Assembly (NCBI RefSeq): GCF_003412465.1
Contig: NZ_QTJV01000007.1
Coordinates: 62,001-126,000, forward strand
Source of the DNA: Chitinophaga silvisoli
Lineage (GTDB): Bacteria; Bacteroidota; Bacteroidia; Chitinophagales; Chitinophagaceae
Direction of reading: 5' to 3'
DNA length: 64,000 nucleotides
The position numbers and the translations under genes were made by a program. Below are positions 9,260 to 18,384 of this stretch, one piece after another (within the stretch, counting starts at the first letter, position 1; each line of letters begins with the position of its first letter). The notes beneath the pieces are model-generated. The model was not told where the DNA came from. It did no database searches and was given only the letters and a program-made list of their open reading frames with translations.

Positions 9260-11092
9260 ATGCGTAATTGGCTTTTATGGGGGGCATTGCTGTTGCTAAG
9301 CACTATTGCCAAAGGGCAGGCTTTAGTCCGCATCGACAGCTCACTGAACGAACACATCTTCACCTATGCCCAGATTGAATACCTGGACGACCCGCATGGC
9401 AATCTGAACATCCACGATGTGACAAAGCCAGCCATGCAGGCACAATTCCGCGCCAGCCTGGAAAGCACGCCACAGAACCGGGAACTGGGGGCTGTACGCT
9501 GGTACCGGATCCGTATCGGCCACAACCGGGAGGCCGATAAATACTACCTCCTCGAATTTTTCGACCAGACCATAGACGACCTCACCGCCTACCTGCCAGA
9601 TACGAGCGGGCATTTCAAAACTGTGCACGTAGGGGCCCGGTACCCCTTCGCCCAGCGGTGGTTTCACCATAAGAACTTCGAAATCCCCCTGGACAATTTC
9701 CGGAATGACAACGCTGTCTATTATTTCCGGATCCAGTCCTCCCAAACGGCGGATATCATTATCGTACTCCGGTCCATCGATCGCTTTGTAGGCTACGCCC
9801 TCTCCGAATACCTCACTTTCGGCATTTTCTATGGCATGATCCTCATTTTCAGCTTTTACAACCTGATTATGTTTATTGCCATGCGGCAGCGCCAGTACCT
9901 TTATTATGTATTGTATGTGATGAGTGTGGCCCTGTACGAACTTTGTACGGATGGTATTGCCTACCAGCTGCTCTGGCCCAACTGGCCCCTCTGGAACCAA
10001 CAGGCTTTTGCCTGGCCCCTGCTCACCATGAGCATCTTCGCACTCCTATTTACCAGTAGTTTATTGCACCTGAAGGTCCGGCAGCCATTCCTGTACCGGC
10101 TCATCCAGGTAGTCATAGCCGCCAGGTGTCTCTATTTCCTGGCTTGCCTGTTCATCAATCCCTACTGGTTCAATTATAAATTCGTAGAGTTGCTGCCCCT
10201 GGCGGTTGCGTTTTATACAGGTATCCATGTCTGGGCCAGGGGCTACCGGCCGGCCCGTTTCTTCGTATTGGGCTACGCCTTCCTCTTCCTTGGCTTTATG
10301 CTTAAGTTTTTCATCATGCTGGGCTATACCTGGCTGAATTTTGGCGCTATCAGTTATTATAGCCTCAGTTGCTGCTTTATATTAGAGATGTTCTTCCTCA
10401 GCTTTGCAGTGGGGGATAAGGTACGCCTCCTCAAACGCAAACGGGACAAAGCCCATCGCCAGATGATCCGGCAAATGACGGAAAACGCCCGCCTGAAAGA
10501 TAACCTGAACAGGGAACTGGAAGCCCAGGTGAAAGCCAGGACCAGGGAAATCTCGGAACAAGCCGCGGAAATCTCCCGCATGAACGCCCTCCTGGAAGAG
10601 CATAACAAGCAGTTGCAGACGAACGTGGAAGAAGTAAGCCGTGCCCGTGCGCTTTCCACCTCCCTTGATTTTGAAGATTTTAGTAAGATCTACCCGGACA
10701 AGGAAAGCTGTCTGCAGTTCCTGGCCGACCTGAAATGGACAGGGCCATACCACTGCCGTAAATGCGGGAATGATAACTATTATCCCGGTCACCAGCCTTT
10801 CAGCCGCCGCTGTACCAAATGCAGCTACGAAGAATCGGCCACTGCCTACACCATTTACCAGAATATCCGTATACCTATTAATAAAGCCTTCTATCTCACC
10901 TTCTTAGTATACAGCAGCAAGGGCAGGATTTCTTCCCACAAGCTGTCTGAAATCCTCGAAATCCGCCAAAGCACCTGTTGGTCCTACGCTTCCCGCATTA
11001 CTAAAATGATGGAAGAACGAAAAAAGGCACTCAAAAATGCCAACGGACAGGGCTGGAGTTTACTGGTATTGGACGATAAAGAGGATGCTTGA
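9260..11092 (+). CDS. 7TMR-DISM membrane sensor fused to a transposase-type zinc ribbon and HTH
   Basis: 610 aa from ATG 9260; a TTG nine bases upstream is in frame but adds nothing recognisable. Order: signal peptide to about 22 (LLLLSTIAKGQ), a periplasmic 7TMR-DISMED2-type beta domain to about 175, seven membrane helices (about 180-390), then a cytoplasmic coiled coil (about 395-470). The tail has a zinc ribbon with C499-x2-C502 and C518-x2-C521, and a helix-turn-helix-like part (SSHKLSEILEIRQSTCWSYA). Zinc ribbon plus HTH resembles the N-terminus of IS1595-type transposases (PF12760-like), but there is no DDE catalytic domain. No kinase or cyclase follows, so the output may be DNA binding by a membrane-bound protein. 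It lies just upstream of the SusC/SusD locus and could regulate it; that link is inference. Confidence 0.8.
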   Translation: MRNWLLWGALLLLSTIAKGQALVRIDSSLNEHIFTYAQIEYLDDPHGNLNIHDVTKPAMQAQFRASLESTPQNRELGAVRWYRIRIGHNREADKYYLLEFFDQTIDDLTAYLPDTSGHFKTVHVGARYPFAQRWFHHKNFEIPLDNFRNDNAVYYFRIQSSQTADIIIVLRSIDRFVGYALSEYLTFGIFYGMILIFSFYNLIMFIAMRQRQYLYYVLYVMSVALYELCTDGIAYQLLWPNWPLWNQQAFAWPLLTMSIFALLFTSSLLHLKVRQPFLYRLIQVVIAARCLYFLACLFINPYWFNYKFVELLPLAVAFYTGIHVWARGYRPARFFVLGYAFLFLGFMLKFFIMLGYTWLNFGAISYYSLSCCFILEMFFLSFAVGDKVRLLKRKRDKAHRQMIRQMTENARLKDNLNRELEAQVKARTREISEQAAEISRMNALLEEHNKQLQTNVEEVSRARALSTSLDFEDFSKIYPDKESCLQFLADLKWTGPYHCRKCGNDNYYPGHQPFSRRCTKCSYEESATAYTIYQNIRIPINKAFYLTFLVYSSKGRISSHKLSEILEIRQSTCWSYASRITKMMEERKKALKNANGQGWSLLVLDDKEDA

Positions 11093-11117
11093 CCACGGCA
11101 AGCAATTATTTTTAAAT

Positions 11118-11227
11118 GGTATTAAACCGTATCAGGGCTTTCCTCCCAGATATAGCGAAAATTGTCATGTAATGTATCATTATCAAGCCTTTTGAAGCGT
11201 ATTGCCAAACGGTATTAAAGCGTATCA
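11118..11227 (+). promoter_or_regulatory. Pair of 17-bp direct repeats upstream of susC (candidate operators)
   Basis: GGTATTAAACCGTATCA at 11118-11134 and GGTATTAAAGCGTATCA at 11211-11227 differ at one base and are spaced by 93 bp. Both lie upstream of the putative susC promoter, as activator sites would. The surrounding 290-bp gap between the 7TM sensor and susC has no gene. Confidence 0.5.
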
Positions 11228-11274
11228 AATATTTTATAAGTAGCTTAAATTCAATCGTTTATGATAAAATATTT

Positions 11275-11306
11275 TTGATTCGTACCTCTAAATACCCTTA
11301 CCTTTA
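11275..11306 (+). promoter_or_regulatory. Candidate Bacteroidota promoter for the SusC/SusD operon
   Basis: TTG at 11275-11277 (within ATTTTTGATT) and TACCTTTA at 11299-11306, separated by 21 bp, resemble the -33 TTG and -7 TAnnTTTG elements. This would give a 5' leader of about 75 bases before the susC ATG at 11385. Confidence 0.4.
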
Positions 11307-11384
11307 TCCTCGTAAAACGTTATGAAGCCAACTGATACTTTCGTATCCTTTTCCACTAAATCAAACTGACGTAACACACACATT

Positions 11385-14300
11385 ATGAAAAAAAGGGTAA
11401 CATTCCTGACAGCCTTCCTGTTAATGTTATGCTGCCAATTGTTCGCACAGGAAAACAGCAACATCAGGGGACAAATCAAAGACAGTAAAGGAAATGCCTT
11501 GCCTGGGGTCACCATCAGGGTCAAGGGCACCAACCAGGGAACCACGAGCCAGGGCGATGGCACCTTCAGCCTCAATGCGCCAGGCAGCGCCACGCTGGAA
11601 GTTTCTTACGTAGGCTATGCTTCTCAGGAAATCGCCGTCAACGGCCGTTCCAGTATTAACATTACCATGACAGACGGGAAAACGGACCTGGGTGAGGTAG
11701 TCGTAATTGGCTACGGTACCCAGAAGAAACAGGACGTAACGTCTGCCATTACCTCTGTATCTACCAAAGACATCTCCAGCCGTCCGATCGTGAGCGCGGT
11801 AGAAGCCATCACTGGTAAAGCACCGGGCGTGCAGGTATCCGTACCTTCCGGTCAGCCAGGTGGCGACCTCTCTGTAAGAGTGCGTGGTATTGGTAGTCCC
11901 AACGGCGGTGAACCGCTCTACGTAGTAGACGGGGTGCTGGCCAGCGATATCAAAACCATCGATCCGAACACCATCGAGTCTATCTCCGTACTGAAAGATG
12001 CTTCCGCTGCCGGGATCTACGGTGCAGCCGGTTCTACAAACGGGGTGGTGATGATCACCACCAAGCAGGGTTCCAAAGGCGCGATGAAAGTAGACGCGAA
12101 CGTGTACACCGGTATGCAGCAGATCGTAAAGAAACTGGACGTACTCAATAACAACCAGTGGGTAGATCTCATGACCGATATTCATGGTACCAAACCCAGT
12201 CTGCCATCTTACTACAACCTGGATTCCACCAACAATAACTGGCAGGATATCATCTACCGCAAGGCCATGCAGACCGGTGCGAACGTAGGTATGTCCGGTG
12301 GTTCTGAGAAGGGTACTTACTACTTCAACGTAGGTTACCTGAACCAGGATGGTATCATGGTAGGTTCCAACTTTAACCGCTATTCTGTAAAACTGAGCCT
12401 GGATCAGAAACCTAAAGAATGGTTACGCATAGGTGGTAACGTGAGTTACAACCGCTCTTACCAGCGCTCCATTCCGCAGAACGCTTCCACCCAGAACGGT
12501 GGTGCGGTGATCGCGGCCCTTGTGACACCTGAATATATTCCTATCAAAATGCCTGCGGGCTCTCCTTACCCCGGCGTGTATGGTTACAGCAACTTCTTCT
12601 CCGGCGATAACCCGTTGTCCGATATCTGGCAGTCTGAAAACAAGACCATTGCCAACAACCTGCTGGGCAATGTGTATACCGAGATTACGCTGCCATTTAA
12701 TATCAAATACCGTAGCCAGTTCAACGCCATTATGGAAGACTCCCGCTACGACTGGTTCCTGAATCCTTACACCAGTCTGTATGGAATCTCCCTCACCGGT
12801 GCCGGCCGCGAAAACACTTCCGAAGTGTTCCGCTATAGCTGGGATAATACCCTGACTTACGACAGGCATTTTGGCAAACATGCACTGAATGTGGTAGTCG
12901 GTACTTCCGCACTGGAAGAAAAGATCGCTACCAGCAGCCAGTACGGAACCGGCTTTGCTTCAGGTTCTGTGACTACCCTGAACGGTGCAAGTACAAATTA
13001 TTCTATCAGCACCGGTCGTTATAACTGGACTACCAACTCTTATTTCGGTCGCCTGATGTATTCTTATGCTGACAGGTACCTGCTCACCGCTACCCTGCGC
13101 GCAGACGGCTCCAGCCGTGTAGGTATCAACAACAGGTGGGGTACCTTCCCCGCAGTTTCAGTAGGTTGGAAAGTGAGCCAGGAGAAATTCATGGAGAACG
13201 TCACCTTCGTTCAGAACCTGAAGATCCGTGCCGGTTATGGTGCTACAGGTAACCTGCCGCCATATACCATGCTGTACCCAACGTATAGCCTGTTGAGTGC
13301 AGGTTCTGCTTATTCCTGGAGTTCAGGTGCAGCTAGTCCGGGTGTAAGCCCCAGCAGCCAGATTGGTAACCCTAATCTGCGCTGGGAAAGTGCCAAGCAA
13401 ACGAACATCGGTTTTGATGCGGGCTTCCTGCAATCAAGGATCACCTTCTCTGCTGACTACTACTACAAGAAAGTGGACGACATGATCTTTACCCAGCAAT
13501 TGCCACTCACCACAGGCGGTGCTACTACAGCAGTAAACCTGCCAGGTCACGACATCAACAAAGGGGTGGAACTGAGTGCCAATGCGGTGATCGTAGACAA
13601 GAAAGACTGGGGTTGGGACCTGGGTGCCAATATCTCATTCAACAATAATAAGATCACCGGTATGGATTCCACGACTTCTTACCAGACAGGTGGTGTAAGC
13701 GTAGGCGGTAGCAAACAGCCAATCTACACAGGTCTGATCAAGAACGGCTATTCCCTCGGTACCTTCTGGGGCTACAAAGCACTGGGTGTGGATCCGCAGA
13801 CGGGTAACATGGTCTATAGCAGCAACATGATGGACCTGGGCAATGCATTGCCTAAATTTACTTACGGTATCAATTCTAATTTCCACTATAAGAACTTCTC
13901 CCTGGATGTATTGTTCGACGGGGTGCATGGCAACAAGGTATACAACGAAACCCGTATGGAGATCGAAAACCTGACCGGCTATACGAACGAAAGCGCTGCA
14001 GTACTGCGCCGCTGGAAACAGCCTGGTGATGTCACAGACATTCCACGTGCAAAGGACAACGGTACCACGAATGCAACTGCTGCCGCACTGCTCCAAAGCC
14101 AGATTGCAAGCAACTATGTAGAGGATGGTTCCTTCTTCCGCCTGCGTAGCGCTACCCTGGCATACAATGTAGATGCTTCATTACTGAAACATATCGGTAT
14201 TGCCGGCCTGCGTGTATATGCGACCGCTCAGAACCTGTTCACCATTACAAAGTATAAGGGTTATTATCCTGAGATCAATGGTTTCGGTACTGGTACCAAC

Positions 14301-14411
14301 AACCAGGCTACCAATGCCGGTTCCAGCGCGAGCCTGATGACACTGGGTGTAGACAATGGTACGTATCCTGCTGCAAAGACCTATACCCTGGGCCTGAATG
14401 TACAGTTCTAA
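11385..14411 (+). CDS. susC: SusC/RagA-family TonB-linked outer-membrane transporter
   Basis: 1008 aa. Signal peptide MKKRVTFLTAFLLMLCCQLFAQ, then a carboxypeptidase-regulatory-like domain (about 25-105: IRGQIKDSKGNALPGVTIRV), the family linker VVVIGYGTQKKQDVTSAI, a plug domain with GKAPGVQV, VRVRGIGS and EPLYVVDGV, and a 22-strand barrel ending in a terminal Phe. There is no N-terminal STN domain, so it should not signal directly to an anti-sigma factor. SusC barrels import oligosaccharides, powered by TonB, with a SusD lid. The susD gene starts 18 bp downstream. The glycoside hydrolases of the same unit suggest a beta-glucan oligosaccharide as cargo. Confidence 0.95.
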   Translation: MKKRVTFLTAFLLMLCCQLFAQENSNIRGQIKDSKGNALPGVTIRVKGTNQGTTSQGDGTFSLNAPGSATLEVSYVGYASQEIAVNGRSSINITMTDGKTDLGEVVVIGYGTQKKQDVTSAITSVSTKDISSRPIVSAVEAITGKAPGVQVSVPSGQPGGDLSVRVRGIGSPNGGEPLYVVDGVLASDIKTIDPNTIESISVLKDASAAGIYGAAGSTNGVVMITTKQGSKGAMKVDANVYTGMQQIVKKLDVLNNNQWVDLMTDIHGTKPSLPSYYNLDSTNNNWQDIIYRKAMQTGANVGMSGGSEKGTYYFNVGYLNQDGIMVGSNFNRYSVKLSLDQKPKEWLRIGGNVSYNRSYQRSIPQNASTQNGGAVIAALVTPEYIPIKMPAGSPYPGVYGYSNFFSGDNPLSDIWQSENKTIANNLLGNVYTEITLPFNIKYRSQFNAIMEDSRYDWFLNPYTSLYGISLTGAGRENTSEVFRYSWDNTLTYDRHFGKHALNVVVGTSALEEKIATSSQYGTGFASGSVTTLNGASTNYSISTGRYNWTTNSYFGRLMYSYADRYLLTATLRADGSSRVGINNRWGTFPAVSVGWKVSQEKFMENVTFVQNLKIRAGYGATGNLPPYTMLYPTYSLLSAGSAYSWSSGAASPGVSPSSQIGNPNLRWESAKQTNIGFDAGFLQSRITFSADYYYKKVDDMIFTQQLPLTTGGATTAVNLPGHDINKGVELSANAVIVDKKDWGWDLGANISFNNNKITGMDSTTSYQTGGVSVGGSKQPIYTGLIKNGYSLGTFWGYKALGVDPQTGNMVYSSNMMDLGNALPKFTYGINSNFHYKNFSLDVLFDGVHGNKVYNETRMEIENLTGYTNESAAVLRRWKQPGDVTDIPRAKDNGTTNATAAALLQSQIASNYVEDGSFFRLRSATLAYNVDASLLKHIGIAGLRVYATAQNLFTITKYKGYYPEINGFGTGTNNQATNAGSSASLMTLGVDNGTYPAAKTYTLGLNVQF

Positions 14412-14429
14412 CCGATTAATCCTGGAAAT

Positions 14430-15896
14430 ATGAAAAAACAATTCTTATATACGCTTTCTTTCGCCCTGGCATTTGCTGCCTGCAAAAAGAGCTATCTCGA
14501 TAAAACACCCGAATCCGATCTGAGCACCGGTAGTTTCTATACCTCTGCTACAGATGCGGAAGAAGGCCTGACCGGTGCTTACCGCACCATGGCCAATGGC
14601 AACTTTTTTCAGTATGATAACCTGATGAACACCGATGGCCGCTCCGATAACTGTTATGTAAACGGTGATAACACCGCTGCAGAACAACCACTGGAAATGT
14701 TTACCTACGTGGCCACCAATACCAATATTCAGCGTGACTGGCAGGAACTGTACAATAATATCCGGGCTGTAAACGCAGTGCTGGATGCAGTACCCGGCCT
14801 GAACGCCGACGAATGGGCAGGTACTACCCGCAAGGCACAGATCCTGGGCGAAGCCCGTTTTCTGCGTGCTATGAACTACTACTGGCTGGTGACAGAATGG
14901 GGGGATGTACCATTGATCACTTCAGAAGATAATGGAGGTAATTATTATCCTTCCCGTGCTACAAGTACAGAAGTATATGCACAGATCATTACTGACCTGA
15001 AGTATGCAGACAGCACCTTACCCACATCTCCATACAAAGGCCAGTACGGCCGTGCCACACAGGGTGCTGCAGATGCCATGCTGGCAAAAACCTATGCACA
15101 GATGGGTGACTATACGAACAGCCTGACCTATGCGAACAAGGTGATCAACAGCGGCACCTATGCACTGGTAGGTAACTACGCGAACCTCTGGGGCGCAGCA
15201 AATAAGAACAATAGTGAGGCGATCCTGGAAATCCAGTATTCCGGCAGCACCTACAGCTTCTGGGGCGTGGAAATGTTTGCTTATGTAGCATCTGACCAGT
15301 GGGCAAAACGAAACATCGGTTCTTATGACCTGGTACAGGCATTTAAAGCGGCCGGCGATACTCTGGCACGCTATAAAGCTACGTTCAACTGGCAGGTGGC
15401 CAATGCGAGCTTTAACAGTCCTGCAGCCGCCTGGGATTACACCGAAAAGATTCCTTTTATGAACAAATGGCCTGATCCGAGTGGTTGGAACAGTACAGAC
15501 AATATTACCCTGCTGCGCCTGGCAGATATTATCCTGCTGGCAGCAGAAGCCAATAATGAATTAGGTAACACCGGCCAGGCAACGACCCTGCTGAACCAGA
15601 TCCGTACCCGTGCAGGATTGCCTAACACCACTGCCACTACCAAAGCAGACCTGGCCACTGCTATCCTGAATGAAAGAAGACTGGAACTGGTAAATGAAGG
15701 CACCCGCTGGAATGACCTGATGCGTGCAGAGAAGAATGGTTATGTGAATGTAGTGACACTCATGAACAGCCAGAAAGACGAATCCGGTAGTACCATCAAT
15801 TACGGTGTGAATGCTGACAAGCATCAGTATTTATTCCCCATCCCGCAGCAAGACCGGTTGTTGAACAGGAACCTGACCCAGAATACAGGATATTAA
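14430..15896 (+). CDS. susD: SusD/RagB-family outer-membrane nutrient-binding lipoprotein
   Basis: 488 aa. MKKQFLYTLSFALAFAACKK is a lipoprotein signal with the lipidated Cys at residue 18. The N-terminal SusD-like region (YLDKTPESDLSTGSFYT, RAMNYYWLVTEWGDVPL) and the C-terminal RagB region (RLADIILLAAEANNELG, ILNERRLELVNEGTRWNDL, ending YLFPIPQQDRLLNRNLTQN) are all present at normal family length. It forms the hinged lid on the SusC barrel at the cell surface and binds glycan. It follows susC by 18 bp and is separated from the GH3 gene by a 100-bp gap with a hairpin. Confidence 0.95.
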   Translation: MKKQFLYTLSFALAFAACKKSYLDKTPESDLSTGSFYTSATDAEEGLTGAYRTMANGNFFQYDNLMNTDGRSDNCYVNGDNTAAEQPLEMFTYVATNTNIQRDWQELYNNIRAVNAVLDAVPGLNADEWAGTTRKAQILGEARFLRAMNYYWLVTEWGDVPLITSEDNGGNYYPSRATSTEVYAQIITDLKYADSTLPTSPYKGQYGRATQGAADAMLAKTYAQMGDYTNSLTYANKVINSGTYALVGNYANLWGAANKNNSEAILEIQYSGSTYSFWGVEMFAYVASDQWAKRNIGSYDLVQAFKAAGDTLARYKATFNWQVANASFNSPAAAWDYTEKIPFMNKWPDPSGWNSTDNITLLRLADIILLAAEANNELGNTGQATTLLNQIRTRAGLPNTTATTKADLATAILNERRLELVNEGTRWNDLMRAEKNGYVNVVTLMNSQKDESGSTINYGVNADKHQYLFPIPQQDRLLNRNLTQNTGY

Positions 15897-15927
15897 TCAT
15901 TGTTTAACCTGTAAAAGGGGGCTATCT

Positions 15928-15961
15928 TCTCAGCGGGAATTGTTGACCATTCCCGCTGAGA
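15928..15961 (+). terminator. Hairpin between susD and the GH3 gene
   Basis: A perfect 13-bp stem (TCTCAGCGGGAAT / ATTCCCGCTGAGA, loop of eight) follows susD by 31 bp but lacks a T-run. It more likely limits read-through or stabilises susCD mRNA than terminates fully. Confidence 0.5.
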
Positions 15962-15996
15962 AATATAATCTATAGCGACTCTAAACACACAACAAC

Positions 15997-18339
15997 ATGG
16001 ATTTTGGAAAACGTCTGCTCACAGTAGCTTTGGTGGGAGGGATCATATGCCCGCTCACACAGGTACATGCGCAGAAAAAAACAAAGGCGGCACCACAGGC
16101 AAAGGTGGTAGCTTATGATTCCGCGACTATCAATGCAAGAGTAGAAGCTTTGCTGGCTAAAATGTCTCTGGAAGAGAAAGTAGGCCAGATGGCACAAATC
16201 ACGCTCGACGTAGTAGGGAAAGGCCCTAACCGCTTTTCGAGCTTCGATCCGCTGGTGATTGACACTGCGGAGATGCAGAAAGCACTGGTAAAATACAAGA
16301 TTGGTTCCGTGCTGAATACAGCAAACAATAAGGCACTCACACCACAGCGATGGTGGGAAGTAGTGAGCTATATCCAGCAGGTAAATATGAAAGGCAATGC
16401 CTTGCAGATCCCTGTGATCTTTGGTATAGATGCCATTCACGGGGCGACTTACACAGCAGGTGCAACCCTGTTCCCCCAGCAGATAGCGCAGGCGGCTACA
16501 CGTAACAGGGAACTGGTACGTAAAGGTGCTGAAATTACGGCGTATGAAACAAGGGCGAGCAATACCCCATGGGTGTTTTCTCCTGTACTGGATTTAGGTG
16601 CAGACCCACGGTTCCCGCGTATTTGGGAATCATTTGGCGAAGATCCTTATATCGGTGCACAGATGGGACATGAAATTGTGAAAGGATACGAAGGGGAGAA
16701 GAATGATGTGAATGATGTGACCCATGTGGCGGCAAGTATCAAACACTTCCTGGGTTACCAGGCACCTGTATCCGGTAAAGACCGTACACCGGCAAACATC
16801 AGTAAGCAACAGCTGTATGAATACCACCTGCCAGCTTTCAAAGCCGGGGTAGAAGCGGGTGCGCATACCATTATGATCAACTCCGGCCAGATCAATGGTA
16901 TTCCGGTGCATGCGAATTATGAAATCCTGACGAAATTACTGAAAGAAGAGCTGGGCTTTAAAGGTCTTGCAGTGACAGACTGGGCGGATATTGAAAACCT
17001 GTATCGCCGGGATCATATTGCAGCTAGCGATAAGGAAGCGATTATGCTGGCGATCAATGCCGGGATTGATATGTCTATGATTCCTTACAACTATGAGCCC
17101 TTCTGCGAAGGACTGGTAGCATTGGTAAAGGAAGGAAAGGTACCACAGTCAAGAATTGACGATGCGGTACGCAGGGTGCTGCGCGTAAAGTTTGAACTGG
17201 GATTGTTTGAGAAACCGGTGACTAACTATAAAGACTATCCTAAATTCGGGAGCAAAGAATTTGAAAAAGCATCTTATGATGCAGCCGCAGAGGCAATTAC
17301 ACTGCTGAAGAATGAAGGGGGTGTATTGCCATTGGCAAAAGGTGCTAAGATCCTGGTAACCGGTCCTAACGCGAATGACATCCGGACACTGGATGGTGCC
17401 TGGAGTTATAGCTGGCAGGGTGAAAAGGTGCCACAGTTTACAGCACAGTACAACTCTATTCTTACTGCATTGAAAAAGAAAGCAGGTGAAGGGAATGTCA
17501 CTTATGTACCTGGCGTGAGCTATAAGGCAAATGGCAAGTGGTATGAAGAAGCCCCTGACCGTATGGCTGATGCTGTAGCAGCTGCAAAAAATGCAGATGT
17601 GATTGTAATGTGCCTGGGTGAGAACTCATATGCTGAGAAACCCGGTGATCTGAATGACCTCTACATCGGGGATGACCAGACTACACTGGCACAACAGCTG
17701 ATTGCGACAGGTAAGCCGGTGGTGCTGGTGCTGACAGAAGGTCGCCCGCGCATCATCAGTAAATTTGAGCAGGGCGTGAAAAGCGTGGTACTGGGCTATC
17801 TGCCTGGCAACTTCGGTGGCGATGCGATAGCAGATGTGTTGTATGGTGATGTGAACCCATCCGGGAAATTGCCGTATACCTATCCGCGTTATCCCAATGC
17901 ATTGATTGGTTATATCCATAAGCCATCTGAAGAGCAGACAAAGGCAGAAGGGGTGTATAACTATGAGGCAGATTATAATCCACAGTACCCATTTGGTGCA
18001 GGATTGAGTTATACTACTTTTGAATATAGTAATCTTCGTGTGGCGCTTGAGAACCGCGTGCTGCATGTGAGTGTAGACGTGAAGAATACAGGAACTAAGG
18101 CAGGTAAGGAAGCAGTAGAAGTGTATACATCAGACCTGGTGGCTACCCTGATCTCTCCTGATGTGAAGCGCTTACGTGGGTTTGAGAAGATCAGTTTACA
18201 GGCAGGTGAGGGTAAGACTGTGACATTTGATATTCCGGTAGAGCAGCTGGCCTTTGCAGGTGTGGATGGCAAGCCGGTGTTGGAACCGGGCGATTTTGAG
18301 GTGCATGTGGCGAAGCTGACTGCGAAGTTTAAATTATAA
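15997..18339 (+). CDS. bglX: GH3 periplasmic beta-glucosidase (BglX-like)
   Basis: 780 aa with signal peptide (LLTVALVGGIICPLTQVHAQ). The GH3 N-terminal TIM barrel contains EKVGQMAQ, GIDAIHGA, the substrate loop HVAASIKHFLGY, and the nucleophile Asp328 in GLAVTDWADIE. Then come the C-terminal alpha/beta domain (TLLKNEGGVLPL, SGKLPYTYPRYP) and a fibronectin-III-like tail (VKNTGTKAGKEAVEVYTSD). Length and order are those of BglX. It would release glucose from the non-reducing end of beta-glucan oligosaccharides in the periplasm. Its place between susCD and a GH30 enzyme suggests it finishes degradation of the imported glycan. Confidence 0.92.
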   Translation: MDFGKRLLTVALVGGIICPLTQVHAQKKTKAAPQAKVVAYDSATINARVEALLAKMSLEEKVGQMAQITLDVVGKGPNRFSSFDPLVIDTAEMQKALVKYKIGSVLNTANNKALTPQRWWEVVSYIQQVNMKGNALQIPVIFGIDAIHGATYTAGATLFPQQIAQAATRNRELVRKGAEITAYETRASNTPWVFSPVLDLGADPRFPRIWESFGEDPYIGAQMGHEIVKGYEGEKNDVNDVTHVAASIKHFLGYQAPVSGKDRTPANISKQQLYEYHLPAFKAGVEAGAHTIMINSGQINGIPVHANYEILTKLLKEELGFKGLAVTDWADIENLYRRDHIAASDKEAIMLAINAGIDMSMIPYNYEPFCEGLVALVKEGKVPQSRIDDAVRRVLRVKFELGLFEKPVTNYKDYPKFGSKEFEKASYDAAAEAITLLKNEGGVLPLAKGAKILVTGPNANDIRTLDGAWSYSWQGEKVPQFTAQYNSILTALKKKAGEGNVTYVPGVSYKANGKWYEEAPDRMADAVAAAKNADVIVMCLGENSYAEKPGDLNDLYIGDDQTTLAQQLIATGKPVVLVLTEGRPRIISKFEQGVKSVVLGYLPGNFGGDAIADVLYGDVNPSGKLPYTYPRYPNALIGYIHKPSEEQTKAEGVYNYEADYNPQYPFGAGLSYTTFEYSNLRVALENRVLHVSVDVKNTGTKAGKEAVEVYTSDLVATLISPDVKRLRGFEKISLQAGEGKTVTFDIPVEQLAFAGVDGKPVLEPGDFEVHVAKLTAKFKL

Positions 18340-18344
18340 TCTAT

Positions 18345-18367
18345 ATGGGGGCTGCTGCGGCCCCCAT
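18345..18367 (+). terminator. GC-rich hairpin between GH3 and GH30 genes
   Basis: ATGGGGGC at 18345-18352 pairs with GCCCCCAT at 18360-18367 around a seven-base loop, in the 45-bp gap. There is no T-run, so it is probably an mRNA-processing or stability element, not a terminator. Confidence 0.4.
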
Positions 18368-18384
18368 GTCTCAACTTTTCTATC

